Source: Gracilaria domingensis
Lineage: Eukaryota; Rhodophyta; Florideophyceae; Gracilariales; Gracilariaceae
NCBI GenBank assembly: GCA_022539475.1
Contig: VCMS01000082.1
Location: 62,001-126,000, forward strand
Direction of reading: 5' to 3'
Length of the DNA: 64,000 nucleotides
A model generated the notes under the pieces. That model was not told the origin of the DNA. It saw only the letters and a list, made by a program, of their open reading frames with translations, and did no database searches. Below, piece after piece: positions 1 to 9,256 of this stretch. Position numbers and translations under genes: made by a program. The stretch's first letter is position 1. Every line of letters starts with the position of its first letter.

Positions 1-355
1 TACTGATTCAGTAGTACTGAACGAGGATGGACACAAAGAGAGATAAATCTTTGCTTTCAAAAAAATGTTTCTGGCTAGCTAGGTACAGAGCAACCAGTCA
101 AGCTCAGATTTTAAACATATTAAGGCCTTTTTTGCACTTGATCTTAAAATCGAGGAGGAAGTACCAAGAGCAAGATATAGAATTGCATGATTGGTGTGGG
201 CCCTCCTCACTAATATTCTACATGAAAGCTGGCGTGATTGTCCGTAATATGTACAACTTGTTCAGACCCATTGATCACGATATTAAAAAGTCCACCAAAT
301 GTGATCGCATCACGATACAAAAAAATATAAACATGGGTGGGAAGCAAAGCAGTGG
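1..355. other. window edge, no supported gene
   Basis: A 120-codon ATG frame on the + strand (27-389) is the only long open frame. It has no recognisable motif, is lysine-rich and runs tail to tail into the minus-strand gene that follows. I see no repeat or RNA gene here. Confidence 0.3.
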
Positions 356-862
356 TCATGGGGAATCCAACAATCTCACAAGCCAGTAGCGTTGCTCCCT
401 CGCAACTCCACAACAACGATCGTCGAACTGGTCATCTTCATCCGTCACCCAGTACGAAAAACGATCCTCTTCCAAGCCATCATCGCCTGTTTCGTTTAAC
501 CAAGGAGCCACCAAAGCCCCTAAAATAGCAGAAAACATTCCAAGTATTCCGATCATTGCCACACAAGCGTGTACGATTCGCACAGACCCACGAGCACGGC
601 CATCAAATCTCGACAGTCTTTGCAAGATATGTTGAACTCTTTGTCTTTGAGAGAGCTTTACCAGAGATGTTTGAAAGGAATTATGCTCGACGTGAGAACC
701 GTGAGAAGGTTGTGAAACGACGTTGAACTCATCACCAACATAGTGACGTATAACGCGTTGATGTACAAGAAGTTCTCGAGTCGTAGCAACCACTAGAATA
801 GTAACAAACAAAGCTATGATAGCATCGTACCGACAAGACTCACCTCGATGCGGCACAGCCAT
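356..862 (-). CDS. small two-helix membrane protein, function unknown
   Basis: An open frame of 168 codons from the first ATG (MAVPHRGESC; the frame stays open slightly further upstream, to 892). Two hydrophobic stretches are visible: one near the N-terminus (around residues 15-30, AIIALFVTILVVATT) and one in the middle (around 100-125, ACVAMIGILGMFSAILGAL). They are separated by a basic, Gln/His-rich loop. The part after the second helix is strongly acidic (ETGDDGLEEDRF, TDEDDQFDD) and ends with a Cys pair. This suggests a small double-spanning membrane protein with both termini on one side. I do not recognise the family. The helix-loop-helix-acidic-tail layout resembles the gene at 4556-5128 on the same strand, so they may be distant relatives; that is inference. 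No neighbouring gene hints at its role. Confidence 0.45.
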   Translation of the reverse strand: MAVPHRGESCRYDAIIALFVTILVVATTRELLVHQRVIRHYVGDEFNVVSQPSHGSHVEHNSFQTSLVKLSQRQRVQHILQRLSRFDGRARGSVRIVHACVAMIGILGMFSAILGALVAPWLNETGDDGLEEDRFSYWVTDEDDQFDDRCCGVAREQRYWLVRLLDSP

Positions 863-1379
863 GGCGAACCTCACAAGATGGAAAGCAACCACTGTACGTC
901 GCGCTTATCGCAGTCTCAAGCAAATCGGACGTAAAACGTTCACTGGCGACCAGCACACATGAACGGAGCGATGACGAACCAACGACGGACGCAGTGGGCG
1001 GACGTCCGCTTGTACCCGCTCAAGTAGTGGACGTCGCGTAGACGAGAAGCAGTGCGCTCTCGGTAGCGGACGCGTTGGTCCAGCAGTGGGTAGGATGCAT
1101 GAATAGCGCTCGAACCGACGCAAGGCGCAGCACGTGAGAGCTGAGCTCTTCGCTCTATCTACAGACAGCAGCGCGTTTTGGTTAATTTTCACGGCGCGTT
1201 GCGCAGGCACAGTGTGCCCGGCACACGGCACACGTGAGCGTGCCTGCTGGGCTCTCGTGCAGCGCCGCGTGGCAGCGCTTCGCCGTGACTATCGACCTAC
1301 CGCATATCTACTCCTGTATCTACCGAAGGGCATCGTGATGCTCACTCAACGATTCAAGCTCGGAGCTTCGTGAGACGGC

Positions 1380-1442
1380 GAAGGACCGGCATGGTAGACT
1401 GCTTGCGTGAGTCGTGCAAGCAGTGTATCATGCCGGTCCTTC
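1380..1442 (+). repeat. 27-bp-arm hairpin, miRNA-precursor-like
   Basis: The arms 1380-1406 and 1416-1442 are complementary over 27 positions with a 9-nt loop. The two non-Watson-Crick positions are one G-G mismatch and one G:U wobble if transcribed on the + strand. The outer 13 bp (AAGGACCGGCATG) are perfect. The fold is tight enough for a small-RNA precursor or the core of a small inverted-repeat element; sequence alone cannot decide. Confidence 0.5.
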
Positions 1443-1599
1443 CAGGGCTCCGGCCTTCCGCCAACATGCGCATTAACTCTGTTGTGGCAGGGTGTAAGGA
1501 TACCTCTTACCCATGATACAGTATTCAATGTTTATACATTGTCACGTAGAAATCATTTCTGCATCTCCCACAAGAAAGCACTGTCCGATATGGGGACTA

Positions 1600-1671
1600 A
1601 GTGTGGGAAACAGAATATCGCGCACGGACCGACCGTATGCGTCCGTACACGATATTCTGCTTACCGCACTA
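1600..1671 (-). repeat. second long hairpin
   Basis: The inner arms 1611-1629 and 1641-1659 (CAGAATATCG at the outside) pair over 19 bp with two changes around an 11-nt loop. Both changes become G:U wobbles if the minus strand is transcribed. Weaker pairing extends the stem to about 30 bp (AGTGTGGGAAA opposite CTTACCGCACT). It is unrelated in sequence to the hairpin about 200 bp upstream. Confidence 0.45.
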
Positions 1672-2296
1672 GGGTAAACCTCTTCTGATGCAAATAAAGG
1701 TCCATTCCTACGACTTATACAGCGCAATAGCCACCACAGTCCAAGTTGACGCAGTGGCGTTCTGGAGTTTCTGTAGGTGTGCTCAGTTCAAAGATAGAAG
1801 GCTAGAAGGCTATAAGGATACCCCCCCCACCCTGAGTTACATCTTTCCGCTTCCACTTCCAGAGCGCAGTTTCGCGGTTGATACTCAGAAACGCCCAGCA
1901 GCGGGCTCCGCCCGCACACGAACCAGTTTTTGCTGAGACGTGCGACGTGTGTCATTCTCGCGAATACGTAAGGGGGGTCTCCGTTACCATGACGGCTGCA
2001 AGAAATGGCATGTACATAGTGAGATTAGATTTGTTGTTAACAATCCAGCAATTAACCTCACTCCGGAAGGCAAAGTGAACATCACCTCCAAATGCCATCT
2101 ATGCCTCTTCTATCTATCTTTCTTACATAATACATTTCGCCTTGTTACATACATACACATGTGCGCCCTTCTTAGCATCATGCCTGCATATTCCTATGAA
2201 ACTCGGCTGAATGCTCCAAACGCCACAGTGGAAGGTGTTTTCGTCCTTGCGAAGTTGGTTGCAATCGCAATTTTCGTTGCACTTGATTTCGAAAGC

Positions 2297-3529
2297 TCAT
2301 TGCCCTGTTCTACTCTCATTCAAAACAGTTACACCCACGCCGCTGACATCCTTGTCACTGATCATGCAGGACGGCGAGACCTTACATACGTCAACCCGAA
2401 GCCCAACTCTTCGTCTTCGTTCGCACCCGGTGCTGCCAAGTCCCTCCTCGCTGAATCTCTGTAGCTCCTGAGCGCATGGCCCATCCATTCCCTCTGCATC
2501 TACAAGAATACAAAACGCACCAAATGCTGCCCCCTTCTTCGTTCTTTTCGCCTTCTTCAAGATTAGCCTTACTACTCTATCTGGATCCTTTTGCTTCCGA
2601 TGGCGATCAGAACCGGTATCAAGAGGTAGGATAACAGTATGTATGTTCGGGCTACTCGGAAGCAAAGATGAATATTTGAGGCCTCGAATTCCCCGACTTC
2701 GCTTCTCCTCTTTAAAGACTCTTCCCAACGCTTCGGTTATCAAACGGCAACTTATCATAGAGTATGATTGAGGCCATGATGGCATGACACCCTTATGATG
2801 AGTCGTATATCCTGTCCCATTCAGAAGCCATGTCGCCACCTGACTCGCCAGGCCTTCCGCTGCTCGATAGACCCCCTCACCGTTTGGAACGCGATGAAAA
2901 CTCAGAATTTGCTCCCCACCTGGTGCAGGAGCTATGCTTTGTGGGGAGTCCGTCTGCACTCTATCGAATGGAGGAAGGTCACGCACAGTCTCTGAAGCAG
3001 CAATGCCATCGTTCTGTGCACCTCTTTCAGGCACATGGCCAACAAAACCGCGATTAGGCGCAAGTGTCGTATGTGGATTGGCGTTTCTATCACCCTGTAG
3101 TCCGGCAGTGATTGGGGTTTGGGCATTAGATTCCCTGTATACAGACAGAAAGCGGTCTATGGTCGCATTTCCGGTTTCATCCGTAAATGGTATATCAGAA
3201 GGACTAATAGAGTTCCACAGTTGCACAAAGCTCGTATTTTGAGAGGATGACAAAATCTCGGCAGAAGCGAGAGAAGGCTTGACGGCGGCGCATATGAAAA
3301 GGTTAATGTCGCCCACAGAACCATCGCTCTTTGCAGCATGTTCGACGCTACTCGCTATGTTACGCAGTGCCTCGAGACATGAACCAAGGGCACAGTTCGG
3401 AGACCTGTCAGGCATTTGAATCGAGTCCACACTCTCATGCTGCAAGCGAAGCAAGCATTCGGTTGTCTCCGCAGAGAAAGATGAGGGTGTAGTGAGGACG
3501 CGGGAGGTGCGCTTCTTCACCTCGGTCAT
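2297..3529 (-). CDS. large protein of unknown function
   Basis: The longest host-type open frame in the first 10 kb. It is open for 530 codons (up to 3889), but the first ATG (VMTEVKKRTS) is at 3529, giving 410 residues. The upstream open part, with a Trp/Tyr-rich stretch (AWVWSCYVWYPWYDTDC), looks like real protein, so an upstream exon or a non-ATG start is possible. The middle is low in structure (Pro, Ser, Asn, Gln). The C-terminal third is basic (KKAKRTKKG; CERRRRVGLRVDV) and contains ILPLDTGSDRHRKQ and GAFCILVDAEGMDGPCA, with a folded-domain look. I recognise no domain, catalytic motif or membrane helix. Neighbouring genes are also unknown. Confidence 0.55.
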   Translation of the reverse strand: MTEVKKRTSRVLTTPSSFSAETTECLLRLQHESVDSIQMPDRSPNCALGSCLEALRNIASSVEHAAKSDGSVGDINLFICAAVKPSLASAEILSSSQNTSFVQLWNSISPSDIPFTDETGNATIDRFLSVYRESNAQTPITAGLQGDRNANPHTTLAPNRGFVGHVPERGAQNDGIAASETVRDLPPFDRVQTDSPQSIAPAPGGEQILSFHRVPNGEGVYRAAEGLASQVATWLLNGTGYTTHHKGVMPSWPQSYSMISCRLITEALGRVFKEEKRSRGIRGLKYSSLLPSSPNIHTVILPLDTGSDRHRKQKDPDRVVRLILKKAKRTKKGAAFGAFCILVDAEGMDGPCAQELQRFSEEGLGSTGCERRRRVGLRVDVCKVSPSCMISDKDVSGVGVTVLNESRTGQ

Positions 3530-3889
3530 AACGCAGAAGGGGTCGCACCAATGGGTCACAACAGACGTTTTTGCCTTGAAGCGCTCTGGGGCAGAAACGA
3601 ACAGATAGACTTCTACCTTTGGCACAGAGAACTCGATCGCATACCACGCAAATCTACCGGTACAGTCTGTATCGTACCAAGGGTACCAAACATAGCATGA
3701 CCAGACCCATGCTGCCGAGGGTATACAAATTTTAGTGTTCTGCTTTTCGCTCTTATTTATCGCTGTAGCAATTTTTTCGTTGTGCCTTCGTACAAAGTAT
3801 TCTTTTGCCGTAAAAGTACGTAACAGTTTTGCGTACGTACCGAAGGTGTAACAGATAAGGATCCTTGAGAAAGTACGCAAGGTGTACAA

Positions 3890-4555
3890 TCCAGATGAAT
3901 ACTGAGCTTTGGTCTCAAACTTGAAGTTCTAACATGGTAAGCGTCAAGGGGAAGTGGTTCTCGAAAAGCGCGTCTCTTGCGACAGAAAGGTGACATCGAG
4001 TGGTTTCAGCGTCGATTCATCTGAGGCTTCACAGCTAGTTCCGCAATGAAGTCAGTTTGGTGAGATTGTCGTTAGCGGAGGTTTCATTCAGACGATGATT
4101 ATCATTTCATCAGGATGCTCATCTGTACTTGACAATCAATAACATTGGCATACCAGATATTGAAACCAAAACATCATGATTGCATAAGGCTCAAGTTTAT
4201 CATACAAACTTAGTGTACCGCAGGTACTGCTTGGCATAACTGGTTTAAAGCGACACTCTATAGCGGCCGTCTGCCGTCTTGCAGTACTGATATTTTGTGA
4301 AGGTACGAGCGTGCGGTCAAAGATGAAGAACAAAGAAACCGGGCAGCAGACTATCGAAGATTAGTTTATGCACCAACAGCATCCAAATCCCTTTACCAGA
4401 AGCGAAGGAGTTCAATTCATTTTCGCTCTTCCAAGCAGACGCTCTAGCCCCTACGGGGCTCATTTGCTCTAAATATTCAGTCTAGAAGCAATGAATTTAG
4501 GTAACCCACTCGTTAGGAAAGGAAAGACACACCCGTTACATGAGGTCCCGTCGCA
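3890..4555. other. intergenic, nothing recognised
   Basis: AT-richer DNA between two minus-strand genes. It should hold the upstream region of the 2297-3529 gene. I see no repeat, RNA gene or supported ORF. Confidence 0.4.
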
Positions 4556-5128
4556 TTAAACAGTCTCTGCAGCCTTAATCTCGTCATCCTCATCGGTTTC
4601 TGATGATGAGGTGGTACTTTCATTTAGCCTTTCGGCATACTCGTCGTCGCTCAAAAGCCTATGATAATCACTTATCTCCTCAAGAAGCCTTTTTCTGCTT
4701 TCCGTCTGAGGGCCTCGTATTATTATTAGAGCCACTACCGCACTAAGGACACAAGCCATAGACGCACCAAGCGCCAGAATTGCTCCTGGTATCATCTCAT
4801 CTCCGTTTGCTTTCCTGGAACGTATCGCTTTCGCCAATTGCGAGATGTCATTCAAGCTGCCGTTTCGAGTTCCGACCTTCTCGCTAGGTAGAATCATCAC
4901 GTTTAACCCCCCTGGATGTTTCTGAATATTAGAGCCATTCGCTGAAACACTCATCTTGCTTGCAGTGGGCAAATCAGCGTAAGTCTCTGCTGCCCTGACA
5001 TGATTTTCAATTCCGTCCCACATGCGATCGTTTTTCTTCGCCAAAAGGCTTAAACTACAGCTCATAATGGAGCAGAGAACAACGCTCACAAAGAAAACCA
5101 ATAATCTTTCTCTTCCTGCTTGTCGCAT
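4556..5128 (-). CDS. small membrane protein with acidic tail, function unknown
   Basis: An open frame of 190 codons from the first ATG (MRQAGRERLLVFF); it is open without an ATG up to 5221. A basic start is followed at once by a hydrophobic helix (around residues 10-30, LLVFFVSVVLCSIMSCSLSLL), which would act as a signal anchor. A second helix lies around 113-137 (MIPGAILALGASMACVLSAVVALIII, shortened here to its visible core). The loop between them is about 80 residues and polar, with an NGS sequon. The tail is basic just after the helix (ESRKRLLEE) and then very acidic and Ser-rich (SSSETDEDDE). This is a credible two-span membrane protein. The family is not recognised. Its layout echoes the gene at 356-862. 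Confidence 0.5.
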   Translation of the reverse strand: MRQAGRERLLVFFVSVVLCSIMSCSLSLLAKKNDRMWDGIENHVRAAETYADLPTASKMSVSANGSNIQKHPGGLNVMILPSEKVGTRNGSLNDISQLAKAIRSRKANGDEMIPGAILALGASMACVLSAVVALIIIRGPQTESRKRLLEEISDYHRLLSDDEYAERLNESTTSSSETDEDDEIKAAETV

Positions 5129-6110
5129 CTCCGAAGAAGGCGCGAATGAACTGCGAAAAAGGGTACTGTGGTGTTGAATGCTTGTGGTCCTATAGCATAA
5201 GTAGTTTATATTTCGCAGCAAGATTGAAACGCTCTCAGTGAAACGCTAAGAGAAAAAGTTAGCATGCTCCCACAGACGTGTGAACTGAATTAATTAGTCC
5301 CATAGATGCATGACGTGAAGGAGACAGAAGAGGTTTGCTTCTAGATGAGCAACCGACAGTTTTCATACTGGCACCACGGGGCGGAGACCTAGTTTTAATT
5401 AGATACCAAATCATGAATTAACGAGGGAAGACTCTCTTCCTTTTAGGGTACCGAAGGTACTGTACCGCCAGCCGCCATGCCGAGCCTATCCCTGGAAGCA
5501 TCTTGCAGGTTTGGCCCGCGCCTCTCTTCCAGGCAAAACTCCGCGGTGTCGATACCGGAAACAGCAGTTTATGCCCAGTTACCCCATGCAAACACAGAGA
5601 GAGATTAAACAGTGCTGGAGCGATGTTTTTGTGTACAAAAATCACCTTGTCACCCTGAAGGAGGAAGCAGTCGAGTGGCACACCGGACGCAGTGGAGGAC
5701 GAGAGTAAGATAGGAATCGAAGTTGTCGAGATCGGAGAATGAGGACACGTAGGGAGCCTCTGAACGGTGGTGATTCACCACTAGCGAATGCCTCTGGGTT
5801 CCTTATAGTTACCATATCCTGAAATTCTGAACTGCATCTTGCGGAAGTACCGACGGTACCGAATCGGAATCCACTCGTTGCTGGAAACGCCGACAAGCAT
5901 CGCACTTGGAATTCTTCGTCGAAGGCACTCCTCAGTTTACATTTGCTATCTCTCGATAAGCGAACACAAACGTTTTGATCAGACGAACATTCTTTAACTT
6001 CGTCCTCCAGATTGACTCATTTTGAAAGGCCCAACGTCAGCGAAGTGGGCGAGTATCCATTCGCCATCGAGAGCGTGATTGAGGCTTCATATAGCCCAGT
6101 GCCGACCATC
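5129..6110. other. intergenic upstream of kinase-like gene
   Basis: No supported gene; the minus-strand frames of about 87 codons here have no motif. The reading frame of the kinase-like gene is open upstream of its first ATG to about 6012, so part of this stretch may be transcribed or may hold an upstream exon. Confidence 0.4.
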
Positions 6111-6870
6111 ATGAAAGTTGTTGAGAAGGCGGACTTATTCGTGCATGAAGGAGGGGATCTGAGGTTTGAGAAAACCACAGTAGTGTGCGAGGACGCCGAT
6201 GGGTACTTTATCACCTCCATGAAACGCCGCAGCCGCGCTATTCGGGATCACATACCGAAGTCCGAGGGGATGGACGGAGTCGGACTCTCCCCCCAGTCGA
6301 TATATCCGTCTGCGGATGACTTGCCATTGTCGAAGGCGCAATGTTCTTTGTCGCCCGCTTGCTATGTTAAGCAGCCAAGCATTCTGTCAGCTCATGCAAA
6401 CGTCAACGCCGTCAAGGAGCTCTTGCTTCGAGAAGCGCGAATTATGGAGGCTCTGAAGGATTATAATCATCCAAACATAGTGCGGTATCATGGATATATC
6501 GAACGAAAGGGCGAGCTGAGGGGGTTTTGCCTCGAAAGGTATCCTGAATCCCTTCCTTCTAGACTTGATCGCTTAGGTGCTTGTTTTGATGTGGATCACA
6601 CCATGGAGGGAATCAAACGGGGGATTGAGTTCCTTCACGACGTGGGATACGCCCACAATGACATTAATCCAGCCAACATCATGTTTAGAGATGACGGAAC
6701 CCCTGTCATCATAGATTTCGATGCCTGTGTGCCTATTGGTGAAGAACTCGGGGAAAAGGTTGGCACACCTTTTTTCTGCGACGAAAGCGCAACGCATTCA
6801 CGGGAACAGAATTGACTTGTTCAGGTTAAGTTTATTGAAGAAGTACATCGAAGATCGATCAAGTAGTTAA
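6111..6870 (+). pseudogene. protein kinase-like gene, C-terminus in another frame
   Basis: From the first ATG (MKVVEKADLF) the frame runs 234 codons to a TGA at 6813. The second half is a protein-kinase lobe: helix C-like KELLLREARIMEAL, then NHPNIVRYHGY, LERYPESL, the catalytic loop HNDINPANIMF (about residue 182) and IIDFDAC (about 202), where DFD stands for DFG. HND with NPANIMF is typical of a divergent kinase group common in fungi and also seen in algae; I know no substrate. The lobe stops early, but the +1 frame immediately after (6811-6870) reads NRIDLFRLSLLKKYIED and then TAA. This matches how this group normally ends: a short domain finishing soon after GTP-x-DES. A single-base frameshift, or a sequencing or assembly error, is the simplest reading. 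The N-terminal half is divergent and the usual ATP-site lysine is not obvious. Confidence 0.65.
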
Positions 6871-7198
6871 ATAAACTAGGCCAGCTTCGAACGAAGTCGC
6901 GACTTTCTGCACTTCTTTGTTGTGACGAGATTGCACAGCGTGGCCTCACCAGCGAACGGGTCCCCCTTACCACAATGCACGCAGTCGGTGCTCGCATGCA
7001 ACGCATAAACCGCGTGAGACCCCAGCTTGACATAAGCTTCGCAGTCACTTTCATCGCAGGGACAAGCAATGGCCGCATCTCGGTCCAGAAACTGCAGCTT
7101 CACCACTTCTAGCTGGTCCAAGCTGGTCTCCCTCTTTCACAAATAGCGAGTTCAGGTATGGGAGTGTTTGGGAGGGTTGCGTGTTCATACCCTTACTG
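6871..7198. other. gap with a weak Cys-rich frame
   Basis: A minus-strand frame at 6876-7121 without an ATG encodes Cys-rich peptides (CPCDESDC, CVHCGKG) that could be a zinc-binding fragment. It is too short to call. Nothing else was seen. Confidence 0.3.
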
Positions 7199-7816
7199 TT
7201 AGCGGTCGGAGACCTCTGTGCTCGAGTCCTCCGTTCCCGAGACCTCCGTCCTCGAGATCTCCGCGCTCGAGACCTCCGTCCTCGGATACCTCTCTTCAGC
7301 GCACAACTGCAGAAGAGAGTCGTGGTACGAATCGTGGGACAAAGAAGTTTCAGACCAGTAAGAGTCTTTTAGATTCATTGAATTGATCGCATCAGTCGCA
7401 TCCGAAACAGAATCAGCTTCAGTGTTCCGGTCAGCAACGGCACCGACGTTCCGGACTCCAGCGTCAACAACAGCGTCCGCAACAGCGTCCCCGATTCCAG
7501 CGCCAATAGTATCAGCTTCATTGCCCCCAACAGCGTCCCCAACAGCGTCCCCGACTCCAGCATCAACAGCATCAGCTTCATTATCTCCGGCAGCAGCGAC
7601 ATCAACCGCATTATTGCCACCAATCGCAACTACTGGGTCAGACTTCTCACACGCCAGCTGCTCGGGAACGGGGTCACGATTTTGGCGGCGGCGCCCGGCT
7701 CGGCTAGTGACTGATCGGTGTAGAATCGCTGGGATCACGAGCCGTGTTCGTGGGCGGCCTGAGCGGCGGCCTTGAGCCTTCATTAACTCTTTGGGTATGA
7801 CGGTTGCGGCATACAT
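7199..7816 (-). CDS. low-complexity repeat protein, function unknown
   Basis: An ATG-started frame of 205 codons. The N-terminal 60 residues are basic (RRSGRPRTRL, RAGRRRQNR). The middle (about 65-140) is built of Ala/Gly/Asp repeats such as GDAVGDAVGGNEAD and AGIGDAVADAV. The C-terminus repeats short Ser/Thr/Glu units (RTEVSSAEIS, RTEVSGTEDS). Both repeat blocks are tandem at the DNA level: about 66-bp units near 7440-7600 and about 15-bp units near 7225-7290. The frame could therefore be a minisatellite that happens to be open. The opposite strand is also open over part of the same stretch, which lowers confidence. No domain is recognised. Confidence 0.35.
   Translation of the reverse strand: MYAATVIPKELMKAQGRRSGRPRTRLVIPAILHRSVTSRAGRRRQNRDPVPEQLACEKSDPVVAIGGNNAVDVAAAGDNEADAVDAGVGDAVGDAVGGNEADTIGAGIGDAVADAVVDAGVRNVGAVADRNTEADSVSDATDAINSMNLKDSYWSETSLSHDSYHDSLLQLCAEERYPRTEVSSAEISRTEVSGTEDSSTEVSDR
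7225..7610. repeat. two short tandem-repeat blocks
   Basis: Near 7225-7290 a 15-bp unit (GAGACCTCCGTCCTC and variants) recurs about four to five times. Near 7440-7610 an imperfect unit of about 66 bp, built on AACAGCGTCCCCGACTCCAG, recurs two to three times. Both fall inside the 7199-7816 frame. Confidence 0.55.
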
Positions 7817-8293
7817 CGAGGCGTCATGTTTTCACGGTTGTTCCATCTGGTTCCCACTGCGTTTGTTCACAACGTGATTGGCAGCGACGGGACGACTACC
7901 AGGCATTCTAAACTCTGCTTCCAACGAACACGGCGTGTACGACAAAAGATCACGTCAGAACGAGCTTCAGCACGAAATCGCCCCATCGCGTCTACAAAAG
8001 TCCCTGCTTTGCGCCGATAAACTCAACTTCTCCCCGCACGTCAGCTGTTCATCACTCCAACCCTCGCCGCGGCACCCCACCACGAAGACTGTCGTACATC
8101 TCTCACATTCACCGCTCTCCCCAACTCTCCCCAACGGTAAGTCCAATCAGCTTCTTGTACTGTTTCGTCTGACATGAACTAACGATGCCTGTAGATCCAA
8201 GAAACTGGCAAATGGAAACTTTCTCACGCATGAACCACATGTCTTCATCCATTCGAAGGATTCACGATGGGTCTTATAAATCAAAACTTTTAA
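7817..8293. other. intergenic, nothing recognised
   Basis: No motif-bearing ORF, RNA gene or repeat beyond the edge of the 171-bp repeat that starts at 8294. Confidence 0.4.
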
Positions 8294-8464
8294 ACTTTTG
8301 AATACTCCACGGCGTGTTCTTGTCTCACAAATGAATGCACATGAATACCACAGCTTAACCTTACAACACTGTTGTGTAGCACTTCCAATGTCAGTGTGAA
8401 AGTGGTTTTGGAAACTGAACTTGTATTTATACGACAACTACAGCGCACGTAGGTGTAGTGTAAT
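8294..8464. repeat. 171-bp dispersed repeat, copy 1
   Basis: This 171-bp block recurs at 14773-14943 with the same length and only six substitutions by eye (about 96.5% identical). It starts ACTTTTGAATAC and ends AGGTGTAGTGTAAT in both places, with unrelated flanks, so the ends are sharp. The ends are not inverted repeats of each other. It has no ORF of its own. It may be a small non-autonomous element or a duplicated regulatory block. Confidence 0.75.
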
Positions 8465-8761
8465 TGAAAACGCCATTTTGGTGATAGCGTCGGCGGTTAC
8501 AGCCAAAGGGGGTAAAAACAATGAAAATAAAGCTTGCTCTCGTAGAGTACCAGTCCAGTCGGACAAAGAAGTACTAGCCAAATATCAGCTTACGTCGATA
8601 GAGTGCGGCAGAAGCCAAACAACAAAGCACGAACATAAGAACAGAAGAGAGATACCAAACGATAGACAAAAAGATAAAGAAGAACAAACAAGGATGATAT
8701 ATGTAATGAGATATGAATAGAAATCTGTCACAACTAAAAAATTAAAAGAGACATTAGTGTT
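8465..8761. other. intergenic, AT-rich
   Basis: A purine-rich and A-rich stretch with no supported gene. Confidence 0.35.
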
Positions 8762-9256
8762 CTAAAAGATAGTGTTGTTCTTGTTTCTAAATGTCGGACG
8801 ATGACGGCACCTTCTGTACTGGACGCACAGATTGTAGGCTTGAGAGAACCGGATGTTGCAAGCCTTGCAATGAATGTCCCGCTCAGTCTAGTTTGCACGG
8901 CGCAAAGCTCTGCGATGGCGACGGCCGGCTTGATGGACTTCAAGCTGACGCTGGCTCTGGACCTTGATGTCACAGACACGACAGTGTTTGAAGATTCGCT
9001 TACGCGGCGGAGGGTTACGAGGGCGCTTCTCCTTCTGGGTGGCTACACGAAAGATGTGGCGCTCGCGTGGCCCGTCAAAAGGCTGCACAGCCGACTTCTG
9101 TATCTGCGGAAGGAGATCGGGGACTTCTTCTAGAGGCTCGTCCGGGTCAACCACGGACGAATACTGGCTAAATGAAAGGAAAGACCTTGGCACTTGATGT
9201 GAAACAAACAAGAAGGTAGTAGTCACACAAAATGCCAAAAGAGCGGCTGAGAACAA
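8762..9256 (-). pseudogene. two-finger C2H2 (U1/JAZ-type) zinc-finger gene, interrupted
   Basis: The minus-strand frame encodes a basic linker (RNPPPRKRIFK) followed by a U1/JAZ-type C2H2 finger, HCRVCDIKVQSQRQLEVHQ plus AGRRH: Cys92, Cys95, His108, His114 counted from the open-frame start. An in-frame TAG follows at 8888-8890. The same frame then continues into a second, related unit (HCKACNIRFSQAYNL, ending RRCRH) and stops with TAG at 8762-8764. The second unit keeps the Cys pair and the last His but has Gln where the first His should be, so it may not bind zinc. Fingers of this type usually bind double-stranded RNA or splicing factors. There is no ATG in the frame; a pyrimidine-rich CATTTAG near 9170 could be a 3' splice site for an upstream exon. 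Confidence 0.5.

Larger units (their letters stand above)
863..2296. other. intergenic region with two long hairpins
   Basis: No convincing gene. The short open frames here overlap each other on both strands and have no motif. The notable content is two long imperfect inverted repeats (listed separately at 1380-1442 and 1600-1671). A 174-codon + frame (1940-2464) overlaps the end of the next gene and looks like chance. Confidence 0.5.

Noticed and set aside
1940-2464. 174-codon + frame
   Set aside because: No motif and overlaps the 3' end of the better-supported minus-strand gene.
6876-7121. Cys-rich minus-strand frame resembling a zinc-binding domain
   Set aside because: Too short, no ATG start, no clear family pattern.
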